Below are positions 39,510-48,801 of a stretch of DNA of 51,579 nucleotides, in pieces. Under the pieces are notes generated by a model. It made no database searches and had not been told where the DNA came from. It saw only the letters and a list, made by a program, of their open reading frames with translations. Position 1 is the stretch's first letter. Every line of letters begins with the position of its first letter. The DNA is from Rhodospirillaceae bacterium (GTDB lineage: Bacteria; Pseudomonadota; Alphaproteobacteria; Thalassobaculales; Thalassobaculaceae): assembly GCA_018699735.1 (NCBI GenBank), contig JABIRP010000024.1, positions 1 to 51,579 on the forward strand, read 5' to 3'. The position numbers and the translations under genes were made by a program.

Positions 39510-40627
39510 GTCCAGGTCCAATCCTCGATCAGGAAGTTCGGCATGGCCCAAGCGCCATCGGGGCGCCGTTGCCAGACTTCAGTATTGCGGAATGTTTCGG
39601 CGATCTCCAGAAAGCGGCTCCGGTCGATGCCCAGGAAGGTTGCCAACTTGTCGATATCGCTGTCCGGTCGATCTTCCCCGATCTTTTGGATAATCGCGAT
39701 CGCATCGTCTCGGGAGATGCGACCGTTGCGGATGTCGATCGAAAGATTGTCGAACAGCCGCGTGAACCCAAACTTGTACCATTTCATCCAGTGATGGATC
39801 GAAATGAAGTCGTCGTCGATGTCGGCGAAGTCCCAATAGCCAGTGCGTGCACCGCCGGTATCAGCCTCAAAACCGTGCTCTGCCGCGACCTTTCGCGTCT
39901 CCTCAGCATCCCATTCGAAATAATATCCGAGGAAGACAGCGCGGATTTCGTCCTCGCCCATGTCTGCAGCGCTCGGCCCAAAATACGAGGCGAGTTGCTT
40001 GCGCGTGAAGCCTTCATCCAGCCAATCTTCGGCCGTCGTGCCGTGGGTCACGCCATAGTGTTTCAGCCATTCGGCATCCAGTTTGAAGCCGGTATGCGCC
40101 TCATCCGCCGAGCCGTACTCGAAGGCTGAATTTTCGCCCCAGATGACCAAGGGAATACCGAATCGGTGCGCGATGGTCAGTGGAATTGAGAAGATAGCGG
40201 TATGCATGGGCACTGCGGTTGAGCCGAATTTCTCGAATGCGCGGAGTGTGAACGCGGCCTCGGTTTTGGGGCTGATTGCGTAGTCAATATGGTCGACGCC
40301 GAGCCGGATCAGATTGTCGAGATTGCGCTGACCGATTGCCGTGCGCCCAGGCGGCCGCCAGGTGACGCAGAGCGGTGTCAGTCCGTATTCGAGGCACTTT
40401 ACGACTTGCCAAGTGCTGTCCTTGCCGCCGCTGACCGGAATGACGCAATCGTGCCCTGAGTTGGTGGTGCGAGCCCGATCTGCCACGTCGCGGAATTGTC
40501 GCTCGCGCGCAGCCCAATCGATCTCGCGCTTCGTGCCATGGCTTTTGCAGGCGTTGCACACACCATCCTCGCCGATGACCAGGTTCGGGCGTGTGTCCGG
40601 CAGGACGCACTGGCTGCACCACCTCAT
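39506..40627 (-). CDS. N-acetyl-sugar amidotransferase (WbpG/PseA type)
   Basis: This 373-residue PP-loop enzyme turns an N-acetyl group of a sugar into an acetamidino group using ATP and ammonia. The N-terminal zinc ribbon WCSQCVLPDTRPN...GVCNACKSHG is typical, followed by the PP-loop VIPVSGGKDSTWQV (residues about 62-75). Mid-protein are IPLVIWGENSAFEYG and the IGxPxxIWGE-type pocket of the family. Relatives act in acetamidino-uronate (P. aeruginosa WbpG with HisH2/HisF2) and pseudaminic or legionaminic amidine synthesis. No HisH/HisF pair is present here, and the overlapping AsnB gene may provide the ammonia instead. The start overlaps the AsnB stop. Confidence 0.9.
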   Translation of the reverse strand: MRWCSQCVLPDTRPNLVIGEDGVCNACKSHGTKREIDWAARERQFRDVADRARTTNSGHDCVIPVSGGKDSTWQVVKCLEYGLTPLCVTWRPPGRTAIGQRNLDNLIRLGVDHIDYAISPKTEAAFTLRAFEKFGSTAVPMHTAIFSIPLTIAHRFGIPLVIWGENSAFEYGSADEAHTGFKLDAEWLKHYGVTHGTTAEDWLDEGFTRKQLASYFGPSAADMGEDEIRAVFLGYYFEWDAEETRKVAAEHGFEADTGGARTGYWDFADIDDDFISIHHWMKWYKFGFTRLFDNLSIDIRNGRISRDDAIAIIQKIGEDRPDSDIDKLATFLGIDRSRFLEIAETFRNTEVWQRRPDGAWAMPNFLIEDWTWT

Positions 40628-42471
40628 GATGCGAACTCTTCCAAGAACAGCTTGGTGGAGACAAAATTGAACAGAAACTTGCTGGCGGAATTCGCCAATT
40701 CATCGCGCTCCAGCATGTCCGCGATCCGGTCCCGGCGGAGAACGTCAAAGATCGGACTGTCGTCCAGAAGTTCGGAGCGCACGGCCGGGTCTTTGGGGTC
40801 CAGATAGTCGAAGATCGGCGCGTTGAAGCCGACCTTGCGTGGGTTGTCCATCACCGCGTCGGGTGCCAGCCCGCGGGCGGCATCCCGCAGCACCGCCTTG
40901 GCGCGGCCGTTCTGGACAAGATGTCGGGTCGGAATCCGCTGGCACCATTCGAAGAGCGGCTTGTCGAGAAACGGGGAGCGGTTCTCGATCGAGTAGTACA
41001 TCGCGTTCAGATCGTCCTCGTGCAGGATGACCGGCACGGCCTCTTCGAACAGCTCGTTCGCCATGCGATTGCGCAGCAAGTCGTCTGAGTAGCCGGTCTC
41101 ACCAAAACCCTCATGCCAATTGGCGGTCAGGTAGGAGGCGAACTCGTCGGCATTCAGATAAATGTGGTCGCGTGCTTCCGGCGTCTCGATGAAATAGTCC
41201 GGGTTGCCGAGGAACGGGTTGCGCACAATCGGCTTAATCTCGCGGTTCCAGTTTTCCAGGGCTTCGGCATGCAGGGCCGGATCGTTTGAGACTTGGCGCA
41301 GGTAGGCGTTGTGGTGGTCGTAGTATCCGCTGAACAATTCATCGGCGGCGGTGCCGCTGACCGAGACCTTGTAGCCGGCCTTATTGACCGCCTCCATCAG
41401 CCGCCATTGCGCGAAGTAGGTGATGGTGAACACTGGCGCATCGTGGTAACGCACCAACTCGCGCATGCCCGGCAGGAAGCCTGAGGTGTCGACCGGGATC
41501 GGGGTGTGGCGCAGATCAAGCTCATTCACCGCCGCCATCACCATATCGCCCTCTTCGTAGCGGGCGTCGGTGTTCATGATGGTGAAGCCATGCACGTCAT
41601 AGCCGAGGTGACGCTTGGCGATGGCGATCAGGGCGTTTGAATCGATACCGCCGGATAGACAGAATGCCACCGGCACATCAGCCCGCAATCGGAGCTCCAT
41701 GGAGCGTATCAGCCGCTCGCGGGCGCCGGCGACGGCTTGCTCGTAGGTCATGTCGTCATCGGTCTCGGCGACGGTCGGTTGCCAGTAGAGATCGGTGCTT
41801 CGCTCGCCATTGCGATCGATCGTCGCGTATCCCGCCGCCGGCAGTTCGTCCAATCCCTCGAAGAACGTCGAGGTGCCGCCGCCGCGTTTTTTGTAGAGCG
41901 ACTTGTAGCCGTTCACCAGATAGCGACGGACCTGCTGGCCATCGATCGGCAGTTTGCGACCCATGAGCGCGAAAAGCTGTTTTACTTCCGAGGCGAAATA
42001 GATGCCGGTCTCGTCCTGGTGAATGTAGAGCGGTTTTTCGCCGAACCGGTCTCGGGTCAGCACCAGCTGTTTGGCCGCATGATCGTACCAGGCCGCCGCC
42101 CACATGCCCTCGCCGGCGTCAAGGCCGTCGGTTCCATGTTGGGTCGCCTGGGCGGCGAAAACTTCGGTGTCGCCCTCTGTGCGAAACACCTGGCCCGACC
42201 CACGCAGTTGCTCACGCAGCTCAATGTAGTTGTAGAGCTCGCCATTGTAGATCATCTCGATCGAACCGTGGCGAAACGGCTGGTTCGAGCGCGGATCAAG
42301 GTCCAGAATCGCCAGCCGGCTATAGACGAAATAAAGCTTCCGTCCGGTGCCGGTCTCAATCTCGTTCCAGGCGCTGTCGTCAGGCCCGCGACGCTGCAGT
42401 GACCGAACAGCCTCGTCCAGTCTCGACGCCGGGATTTCGCGCGTGCCGTAATATCCGGCGATGCCGCACAT
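40624..42471 (-). CDS. asnB: Glutamine-hydrolysing asparagine synthase (AsnB type)
   Basis: This 615-residue protein has the two-domain AsnB plan with all key residues. The catalytic Cys2 (MCGIAGYYG), the glutamine-binding NGELYNYIELR, and the PP-loop CLSGGIDSNAL of the synthetase domain are visible. It begins 14 bases after the NeuB-family gene and its stop overlaps the amidotransferase start. In a glycan operon its job is probably sugar or peptide amidation, or ammonia supply for the neighbouring amidotransferase, rather than bulk asparagine synthesis. It forms an instructive pair with the Cys-less homologue at 34768. Confidence 0.9.
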   Translation of the reverse strand: MCGIAGYYGTREIPASRLDEAVRSLQRRGPDDSAWNEIETGTGRKLYFVYSRLAILDLDPRSNQPFRHGSIEMIYNGELYNYIELREQLRGSGQVFRTEGDTEVFAAQATQHGTDGLDAGEGMWAAAWYDHAAKQLVLTRDRFGEKPLYIHQDETGIYFASEVKQLFALMGRKLPIDGQQVRRYLVNGYKSLYKKRGGGTSTFFEGLDELPAAGYATIDRNGERSTDLYWQPTVAETDDDMTYEQAVAGARERLIRSMELRLRADVPVAFCLSGGIDSNALIAIAKRHLGYDVHGFTIMNTDARYEEGDMVMAAVNELDLRHTPIPVDTSGFLPGMRELVRYHDAPVFTITYFAQWRLMEAVNKAGYKVSVSGTAADELFSGYYDHHNAYLRQVSNDPALHAEALENWNREIKPIVRNPFLGNPDYFIETPEARDHIYLNADEFASYLTANWHEGFGETGYSDDLLRNRMANELFEEAVPVILHEDDLNAMYYSIENRSPFLDKPLFEWCQRIPTRHLVQNGRAKAVLRDAARGLAPDAVMDNPRKVGFNAPIFDYLDPKDPAVRSELLDDSPIFDVLRRDRIADMLERDELANSASKFLFNFVSTKLFLEEFAS

Positions 42472-42485
42472 TCAATATCGCTCCG

Positions 42486-43496
42486 TCATTCGACCATATC
42501 GGCCAGAATCTGCTCGCCCGACGCGACCGCGCGCGTCAGACGGCGTCCCAGCACCAAGCTCTCGCGGCCAGGTTCCAGACCGCCCGCCGGGCGCAGCCAG
42601 GTGATGTCATCGGCCGAAAGCACATCGCCAGCTTGCAAGCTTCGAGCCGCCGCGATTGAGCGTCTGGCCGCTTGCGCCACGGCATCTTCGGCCGTCATCT
42701 TGCGTTTGTCGCCGTCGCCAATCATTGCTTCCGCCGCGCGAACACGGGTGACCAGGTCCGCCATCTCGCCTGGGTCGGCGGAAAGCTGGTGGTCGCGGAA
42801 TTCAGACTGGGTCTTGGACAGTGTGAAATGCTTTTCGATCGCCCGCCCACCGAGGGCCACTGACAATACCGCCGCCTCGTTGCCCATGGTGTGATCGGAA
42901 TAGCCCGACACCACACCAAGTTCTTTGGCGATCGTGCGCACCGCGCCCAGATTGGCCTCCTCCGGCGGGGCCGGGTAGGCGGCGATACAATGCAGCACGA
43001 CCAGCGTCGGCGCGACATCATGCTCGGCCCAAACGCTCTCGATCACCGCTTTCGAGCGCGCCAGCTCCGCAATTGTCGATATGCCACCCGACAGCAGGAT
43101 CGGCTTGCCTTTGGCTGCGACCGCCTCAAGCAAGGCGACGAAATTGTTGTCACCCGACGCGATCTTGAAGGCCGAGACGATCGGATCCAGCACGTCAACG
43201 GATCCGGTATCGAAAGGCGTGGAGAGAAACGCGATACCCTCCTTGGCCGCCAGTTCCGAAAGCTCGGTAAATTGGTCTGGGCTGAGTTGGTACTTGGACA
43301 GTTGGGCAACCCGCGCGGTCTCGGCCGGACTGACCAGCCGCTCGGGCACGATGGTCTGAAACTTGACGGCATCGACGCCCGTCGCGGCAGCGGCCGAGAC
43401 CAGCTCGCGCGCCAGCCCGAAATCACCTTCGTGATTGTTGCCGGCCTCGGCGATGATCAGGACTTTCTTGGCGAGATCGACGGAACAGACTTCCAT
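42486..43496 (-). CDS. NeuB-family N-acetylneuraminate/legionaminate/pseudaminate synthase
   Basis: This 336-residue enzyme condenses phosphoenolpyruvate with a 6-carbon amino sugar to give a nine-carbon nonulosonic acid. The NeuB core is clear: IIAEAGNNHEGDFGLA, KFQTIVPERLV, FLSTPFD, FKIASGD, GGISTIAEL, GYSDHTMG, and IEKHFTLSKTQSEFRDH with metal-site residues. A C-terminal SAF (antifreeze-like) domain begins near residue 275 (RSIAAARSLQAGDVLSADDITWLRP). NeuB, LegI and PseI cannot be separated by eye. It heads the minus-strand operon. The usual 2-epimerase (NeuC/LegG) is not in the window. Confidence 0.92.
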   Translation of the reverse strand: MEVCSVDLAKKVLIIAEAGNNHEGDFGLARELVSAAAATGVDAVKFQTIVPERLVSPAETARVAQLSKYQLSPDQFTELSELAAKEGIAFLSTPFDTGSVDVLDPIVSAFKIASGDNNFVALLEAVAAKGKPILLSGGISTIAELARSKAVIESVWAEHDVAPTLVVLHCIAAYPAPPEEANLGAVRTIAKELGVVSGYSDHTMGNEAAVLSVALGGRAIEKHFTLSKTQSEFRDHQLSADPGEMADLVTRVRAAEAMIGDGDKRKMTAEDAVAQAARRSIAAARSLQAGDVLSADDITWLRPAGGLEPGRESLVLGRRLTRAVASGEQILADMVE

Positions 43497-43606
43497 ATGT
43501 GGCCCCTTGGGCGAGGTGGTGGCGCAGGTTCGTTATGTCTGACGTGGCGCCCAGTTTCGCAAGGGTTTATCGGAGTCGCGGGAACGGGACAACGAAATAT
43601 CCCACC

Positions 43607-45205
43607 TCAAACCGCCGCCAGCATCATCCTGGACGCCTTCTCGCCGATCATGATCGAGGGCGCATTGGTGTTCCCGGACGTCAGCGTCGGCATAATCGAG
43701 GCGTCGGCGACCCGGAGCCCCTCGATGCCGTGAACCCGAAGCTGATCGTCGACCACCGCCATCGGGTCGGCGCCCATCTTGCAGGTGCCGACCGGGTGGT
43801 AGGTGGTCTCCGCGTTCTGTTTCACCCAGTCCAACAACTCATCTTCGGCCTCGATGTTCACGCCTGGGGACAATTCGCCTGATAAGACGTCGCGGATTGC
43901 CGGCGCCGTCATGATCCGACGCAGGACCCGCATGCCCTCAAGCGTGACGTCCCGGTCGATCTGGGCCGATAGGAAATTGAACCGGATCGCCGGTGGTGTG
44001 GTCGCATCAGCGGAAGACACGTGGATGCTGCCGGTGCTCTCGGACCGCAGGATCTGGGTAACGGCGGTGATCCCGGACTCTTTGGCCAGAGAAAAGTTAG
44101 GGCCGGCCAGAAACGGAAACCACGCCATGCCGACGTCCGGCGAGTCCAATCCAGCCCGGCTGCGGACGTAGGCCCGGATCGGTGCGGCCGGGATGCCGAG
44201 CAAACCTTTGTCGGTAAAAAGATATCGCAACGCCTCCCACACCAATCCCAGACCGCGTCCTTTGTCATTGTACGTCAAACCGAGCGAAGGCTTGGTCGTC
44301 CACAACATGCGCGGCGAGTAGTGGTCGCGCAGGTTTTCGCCCACACCTTTCAGTTCGTGGATTACCTCGATGCCCAAGTCCCGGAGCCGGTCCGCCTGAC
44401 CGATACCGGATAGCTCCAGCAATTGCGGTGAGTTGATCGAGCCGGCGCTGACAACGACCTCACGGTTGGCCCGCGCCTCTATCGACCGACCTCCTACCGT
44501 ATAGCGCACGCCGATGCAGCGCTTGCCATCCATCACCAATTTATCTGTTAGGGCATTAGCCTGGATTTTTAGGTTCTTTCGGCCGCGCGCGGGATCGAGA
44601 TAGCAATAGGCCGTGCTCATTCGCCGGCCCTTATTGATCGTCGACTGGGTCATGCCAATGCCTTCTTGGCTGGCACCGTTGTAGTCCGGGTTGTAGGGGA
44701 TCCCGACTTCGCCGGCGGCTTCGATCAGCATGTCGTAAATTGGCCCACCCTCGAAGCTCTCGCTGACCTTCAGTGGACCACTCCGGCCGTGGAACTCCTC
44801 ATCGGCATCGCCGGAGTAGTTTTCCATCTCCCGGAAGATCGGCAGCACTTCCTGATAACTCCAGCCGCGGTTGCCGAATTGTGACCAGGTGTCGTAGTCC
44901 TGGGCCTGTCCGCGAACAAAGACCATGCCATTGATAGAGCTAGACCCACCCAACAATTTGCCACGTGGAACGGGAATGCGGCGCTGGCCGGTAGCCTCTT
45001 CCGGTTCCGAGGAATAGAGCCAATTGGCCGCCGGATGGTCGATCAATTTGGCGAACCCAACCGGAATGCGCGACCAAGGATGGCTCTCACGCCCGGCCTC
45101 CAAGACCAAGACTTGATGCTTGCCGTCAGCGCTCAAACGATTCGCTAGGACCGACCCGGCCGACCCGGCTCCGACAACGATGTAGTCGTAGGTTTGATGT
45201 TCCAT
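43607..45205 (-). CDS. GMC-family FAD-dependent oxidoreductase (choline/alcohol dehydrogenase type)
   Basis: This 532-residue flavoenzyme starts at ATG 45205, with AGGA eight bases upstream. A longer frame to 45310 runs into the PilZ gene. The FAD motif is VVGAGSAGSVLANRLS, followed by the GMC signatures LLGGSSSINGMVFVRG and SAGSINSPQLLELSGIG. The active-site His is in TYHPVGTCKMG and the C-terminal Asn in SGNTNAPSIMIGEKAS. Members oxidise choline, alcohols or sugars. It lies 110 bp from the glycan operon, so any link to glycan synthesis is uncertain. Confidence 0.92.
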   Translation of the reverse strand: MEHQTYDYIVVGAGSAGSVLANRLSADGKHQVLVLEAGRESHPWSRIPVGFAKLIDHPAANWLYSSEPEEATGQRRIPVPRGKLLGGSSSINGMVFVRGQAQDYDTWSQFGNRGWSYQEVLPIFREMENYSGDADEEFHGRSGPLKVSESFEGGPIYDMLIEAAGEVGIPYNPDYNGASQEGIGMTQSTINKGRRMSTAYCYLDPARGRKNLKIQANALTDKLVMDGKRCIGVRYTVGGRSIEARANREVVVSAGSINSPQLLELSGIGQADRLRDLGIEVIHELKGVGENLRDHYSPRMLWTTKPSLGLTYNDKGRGLGLVWEALRYLFTDKGLLGIPAAPIRAYVRSRAGLDSPDVGMAWFPFLAGPNFSLAKESGITAVTQILRSESTGSIHVSSADATTPPAIRFNFLSAQIDRDVTLEGMRVLRRIMTAPAIRDVLSGELSPGVNIEAEDELLDWVKQNAETTYHPVGTCKMGADPMAVVDDQLRVHGIEGLRVADASIMPTLTSGNTNAPSIMIGEKASRMMLAAV

Positions 45206-45230
45206 TGTCGCGTTCCTGTCGTAAGCGGTC

Positions 45231-46148
45231 TCAAGACGTGCCGGGGGTGCTTCGGCTGAGGTGGGCTTGCAGCAGATTGGCGATCGCGTCCTGCACGCGG
45301 CCGTCATCATCGAACCGGACGTGCGTTAGGCCTTCGGAGAGTTTGACCACGTCGCAGTCTATTTCCCCGATGCCATCCAGATTGAGTTTGATTTCGTCGC
45401 CTGGCGCTGCGTCGAGGCGCGGAGATAATGCGGCGCCACTGACCGAAATATGTGCGACAGCGCAATTGTGAGCGACCTTGCCGACAATGCACTGACCGCG
45501 CATCTCCAATTGCGCTGGACTGGGGCGTCGGCGGTTTGTGACCTCCAGCTCATGCAGCACTTTTCTGAGATTGCCGATTTGCTCGGCCACGCGATCAGAG
45601 GCTATTTGTAGTGCCGAGCCATCTGGTGAGTTTTCGTTCAACTGACTTTGCAGATGGTCGGCGATTGCGTCTTTTACGCGGCCCTCGGTGTCGGTAAAGC
45701 GCACATGCATCAGGCTTTCCGAAAGGCTTATCACCTCACAAGCGATCGTTCCAATTTCCGCGACGTTGAGCGTGAGGCGGTCACCGTGGGAGAGTTCGAA
45801 CCTCGGTGATATGGCAGCGCCGCTGACGCCCATGTTTGCGACCACGCAGGAATGTGTTTCGTGATTGATTGAGCATTTGGCTTCCGTATCCAATCGAACA
45901 CGCATGTGCCGGCGCCGGTTGGTGGTCTCCAATTCCTGGAGCTTCAATTTCAAGTCACCGATTTCGTCAGCGACCCGGCTGGCGGCAATCAACATTGGAC
46001 CACCATCACGCTCGGCAATCGCCAGCATGACCGCAATCGACTCCCAGATGACCTCCATATGGTTGCCAAGATCGCTGCGCAACTCGTTGGCCGTTTCCAA
46101 TTTGCGCGGATCGTTCTGGTTCATTGGATCCAGTGTTCGGTCGCTCAT
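45231..46148 (-). CDS. Tandem PilZ-domain protein
   Basis: This 305-residue soluble protein contains two similar halves of about 115 residues. Each starts with a helical segment (SRVADEIGDLKLKLQELETTNRRR and DRVAEQIGNLRKVLHELEVTNRRR) followed by a PilZ-like beta barrel with C-x-x-NMGVSGAAISPR or C-x-x-HISVSGAALSPR. The first copy keeps an RxxxR-like arginine cluster (RRRHMRVRL) for binding cyclic-di-GMP. In the second the cluster is degraded (RRRPSPAQLEMR) and the D/NxSxxG loop starts with His. One functional and one lost site are therefore possible. It may link the second messenger to motility or glycan output, and its own promoter region faces the WbpA-like gene. Confidence 0.8.
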   Translation of the reverse strand: MSDRTLDPMNQNDPRKLETANELRSDLGNHMEVIWESIAVMLAIAERDGGPMLIAASRVADEIGDLKLKLQELETTNRRRHMRVRLDTEAKCSINHETHSCVVANMGVSGAAISPRFELSHGDRLTLNVAEIGTIACEVISLSESLMHVRFTDTEGRVKDAIADHLQSQLNENSPDGSALQIASDRVAEQIGNLRKVLHELEVTNRRRPSPAQLEMRGQCIVGKVAHNCAVAHISVSGAALSPRLDAAPGDEIKLNLDGIGEIDCDVVKLSEGLTHVRFDDDGRVQDAIANLLQAHLSRSTPGTS

Positions 46149-46331
46149 CAGTTATCCCCAAAATCCCTTAGCCAGGTGTGTATCGCTGGTTTTGCGGGCT
46201 GCTTCTGCCAATTTACACGTGTCAGAAAGTCTTTATAGATTAAAGCTCGCTCGAGGTGTCCCGGAAATTGGGCCGGGGTTAATACGTACCGCATCTGTAG
46301 AGCCGAACGACAGTCTGTCCGGGAACAGCGT

Positions 46332-46360
46332 TTGACAGTGACGGGCGCATGACTTAGACG
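46332..46360 (+). promoter_or_regulatory. Possible sigma-70-type promoter for the nucleotide-sugar operon
   Basis: A perfect TTGACA lies at 46332-46337. A 17-base spacer later, TAGACG (46355-46360) matches the -10 consensus at three of six positions. The TTG start codon of the dehydrogenase is 50 bases downstream. The -10 is weak, so the call is tentative. Confidence 0.35.
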
Positions 46361-46410
46361 AATCTCGCCCGAAACGGGGTGCTGATAAACAAATTGCAGA
46401 GCTAACCGCC

Positions 46411-47694
46411 TTGACCGAAAAATCCATTGCCGTCATCGGAGTAGGATATGTGGGCCTGCCGCTTGCCCAGGCGCTTGCGGGTGCGCATTCCGACGTAATT
46501 GCCTTCGATACGGATACGGCACGCGTCGAAGGCTTGAGTGCCGGGATGGATCGGAACGAGCCCGAAGAAGGCGGTTTTGAGGTGCCGGCAAGTCTGTCCT
46601 TCACCACTGAAGTGAGCGATCTGGCGGCGGCAAGTGTTTACATTGTGACTGTGCCAACACCGATCGACGGCGATCAGCGCCCGGACTTGCGGCCCTTGCA
46701 AGCGGCCTGCGGTACCATCGGCGGCGTGATCTCGAAGGGCGATCTGGTGATCTTCGAATCGACGGTGTACCCCGGTGTGACCGAAGAGGTCTGCGGTCCG
46801 CTGATTTCTGAACATTCGGGGCTCAAGGCTGGAACTGATTTCACGTTGGGCTACTCACCGGAGCGCATCAACCCCGGTGATACGGTGCATACCTTCGCTA
46901 CGATGATGAAGATTGTTGCAGGGCAGGACGCTCAGACCCTGGATCGGGTGGCGGCGATTTATGACCCTGTTGTTCCGGCCGGGCTGCACCGCGCCACGTC
47001 GATCAAAGTTGCCGAGGCGGCGAAGGTGACGGAGAATATCCAGCGAGATCTCAACATCGCATTAATGAACGAACTGGCGCTGATCTTCGAGCGGATCGGA
47101 GTGCGCACAGCTGATGTGATTGATGCAGCCGCCACCAAGTGGAACTTTCAGCGGTTCACGCCCGGGTTGGTCGGCGGTCACTGCATCGGTGTCGACCCCT
47201 ACTATTTGATCTCAAGGGCCGAGGCGCTTGGGTATTATCCTGAGGTGATCCGAGCCGCTCGTCGTCTGAACAGCTCAATGTCCCAACACGTGGCACAGCG
47301 CGCGGTGCAGATGCTGGTACATCTTGGCAACGGTGTGGCCGGCCGCAAGGTCGGGGTCCTCGGCGTCACTTTCAAAGAAGACGTGACCGATTTTCGCAAT
47401 AGCCAGGTACCGGAAATTATTCGTCAGCTGCATGATTTCGGGTTGGCGCCGGTGGCGCATGACCCACACGCTGACGTCGATCGCTTCCGCGAGGAATATG
47501 GTATTGAGCTTAGGTCCTGGGAGGATCTGGTCGGTGTCGACGTTTTGGTGCTGGCTGTGCCGCACCACGCATTTCTGGGTCGCCCACGCGACGAGCTTTT
47601 CGCCTTGGCGCGACGGCCTGGTGTGATAATCGATGTTCGCTCCGCCCTCAATCCGGCCGAAGTGCCGGAGGGCATCAATTACTGGAGCCTGTAG
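46411..47694 (+). CDS. Nucleotide-sugar 6-dehydrogenase (UDP-HexNAc dehydrogenase, WbpA/TviB-like)
   Basis: This 427-residue NAD enzyme oxidises C6 of a UDP-N-acetylhexosamine to a uronic acid in two steps. The Rossmann motif is AVIGVGYVGLPLA. The nucleotide-sugar part has GYSPERINPGD, which marks the WbpA/TviB/WecC group over UDP-glucose dehydrogenases. Catalytic Lys205 (EAAKVTEN) and Cys258 (VGGHCIGVDPYY) are present. The C-terminal domain reads VLGVTFKEDVTDFRNS. The start is a TTG. It begins a plus-strand set with a WbpB-like dehydrogenase 43 bp downstream. Confidence 0.92.
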   Translation: MTEKSIAVIGVGYVGLPLAQALAGAHSDVIAFDTDTARVEGLSAGMDRNEPEEGGFEVPASLSFTTEVSDLAAASVYIVTVPTPIDGDQRPDLRPLQAACGTIGGVISKGDLVIFESTVYPGVTEEVCGPLISEHSGLKAGTDFTLGYSPERINPGDTVHTFATMMKIVAGQDAQTLDRVAAIYDPVVPAGLHRATSIKVAEAAKVTENIQRDLNIALMNELALIFERIGVRTADVIDAAATKWNFQRFTPGLVGGHCIGVDPYYLISRAEALGYYPEVIRAARRLNSSMSQHVAQRAVQMLVHLGNGVAGRKVGVLGVTFKEDVTDFRNSQVPEIIRQLHDFGLAPVAHDPHADVDRFREEYGIELRSWEDLVGVDVLVLAVPHHAFLGRPRDELFALARRPGVIIDVRSALNPAEVPEGINYWSL

Positions 47695-47737
47695 GGACCG
47701 AACGGTTCGGGTCGCTGCCAATCGGAGGAGATAACTG

Positions 47738-48799
47738 TTGTCTAATCGCGCACGTATGGCCTTGTTGGGATGTGGTCGGGTCTCTGCCCGCTATTTGGAG
47801 GTCTTCCGTGACGAGTTGACGGATATCGCCGAAGTGGTGGCGATCGCTGACAAAGTGCCGGAGAAGCGTGAGCTTTTCGCCACGGCCTTCGGCGCTGCCG
47901 AGATGGGTGGGATTGAGGAATTGATCGCGGCGAAACCGGAGATCGTCTGCATCCTGACCGAATCGGGCTATCATGCGGAGCACGCGCTTCAGCTGATGCG
48001 CGCCGGCATCAATGTCATCGTGGAAAAGCCTGTTGCCTTACGTCTAGACCACGCCGAAGAGATGGCGCGGGTGGCCCGCGAACACGGTGTGATTTGTGCG
48101 GAGATCAAGCAGAACCGTTATAATCCAGCCATGCGATTCCTGCGCGAGGCAGTTGATGCGGGCCGGTTTGGGCGCCTGGTTACCGCCGGGGTCAGGGTGC
48201 ATTGGTGCCGCTATCAAGACTATTACGATGACCCTTGGCATGGCCGTTGGCTGATGGATGGTGGTGTGTTGTCACAACAAGCGATCCATCATGTCGACGC
48301 CTTGCGCTGGCTCGCTGGGCCGATCGAGGCGGTTTGCGCGCATGGAGACTCGATAAATAACAATCTTGAGGCTGAGGATACCGCCGTGGTTATCGTGCGG
48401 TTCGAGAGCGGCGCGCTCGGCACAATCGAGGCAACGACCTCTGCCCGACCACGGGACTTCGAGGCGTCGTTGCATTTGGTCGGCGAGAAGGCGTTAGCAA
48501 AAGTTGGCGGCCAAGCGATCAATCTGGTTGAAACCTGGGAGCCGGTCGAGCCGATAGCGGGCGATGAAACCGTGCCGGAGCGCTGCTCGCAACAGGTGCC
48601 GACGAGCTACGGATTGGGGCATGGCCCCTACATTCGAGAGGTCATCGATCGGATGCGAGACGGGCGGACGGATGTGCCGGTTGATGTCGAGGAAGGGGCT
48701 AAGACCCTGCGTCTACTGCATGCGATTTATGCCAGTATGGAGACGGGGCAGTGGGTTCGCCTGGCCGACAACCCGGTTTCGAGCCGGCTTGGGCGGTAA
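47738..48799 (+). CDS. Gfo/Idh/MocA-family oxidoreductase, WbpB/WlbA-like
   Basis: This 353-residue dehydrogenase has the N-terminal fold ALLGCGRVSARYLEVF, the family signature VIVEKPVALRLDHA, and the active-site block HGRWLMDGGVLSQQAIHHVDALRWL. WbpB and WlbA oxidise C3 of UDP-N-acetylglucosaminuronate, the product of the preceding enzyme, so the pair would make a 3-keto-uronate ready for amination. The TTG start at 47738 is well supported by GGAGGAG eight bases upstream. The stop is two bases from the next ATG. A DegT aminotransferase is not in this operon, and the one at 31849 could serve. Confidence 0.9.
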   Translation: MSNRARMALLGCGRVSARYLEVFRDELTDIAEVVAIADKVPEKRELFATAFGAAEMGGIEELIAAKPEIVCILTESGYHAEHALQLMRAGINVIVEKPVALRLDHAEEMARVAREHGVICAEIKQNRYNPAMRFLREAVDAGRFGRLVTAGVRVHWCRYQDYYDDPWHGRWLMDGGVLSQQAIHHVDALRWLAGPIEAVCAHGDSINNNLEAEDTAVVIVRFESGALGTIEATTSARPRDFEASLHLVGEKALAKVGGQAINLVETWEPVEPIAGDETVPERCSQQVPTSYGLGHGPYIREVIDRMRDGRTDVPVDVEEGAKTLRLLHAIYASMETGQWVRLADNPVSSRLGR

Positions 48800-48801
48800 C
48801 G

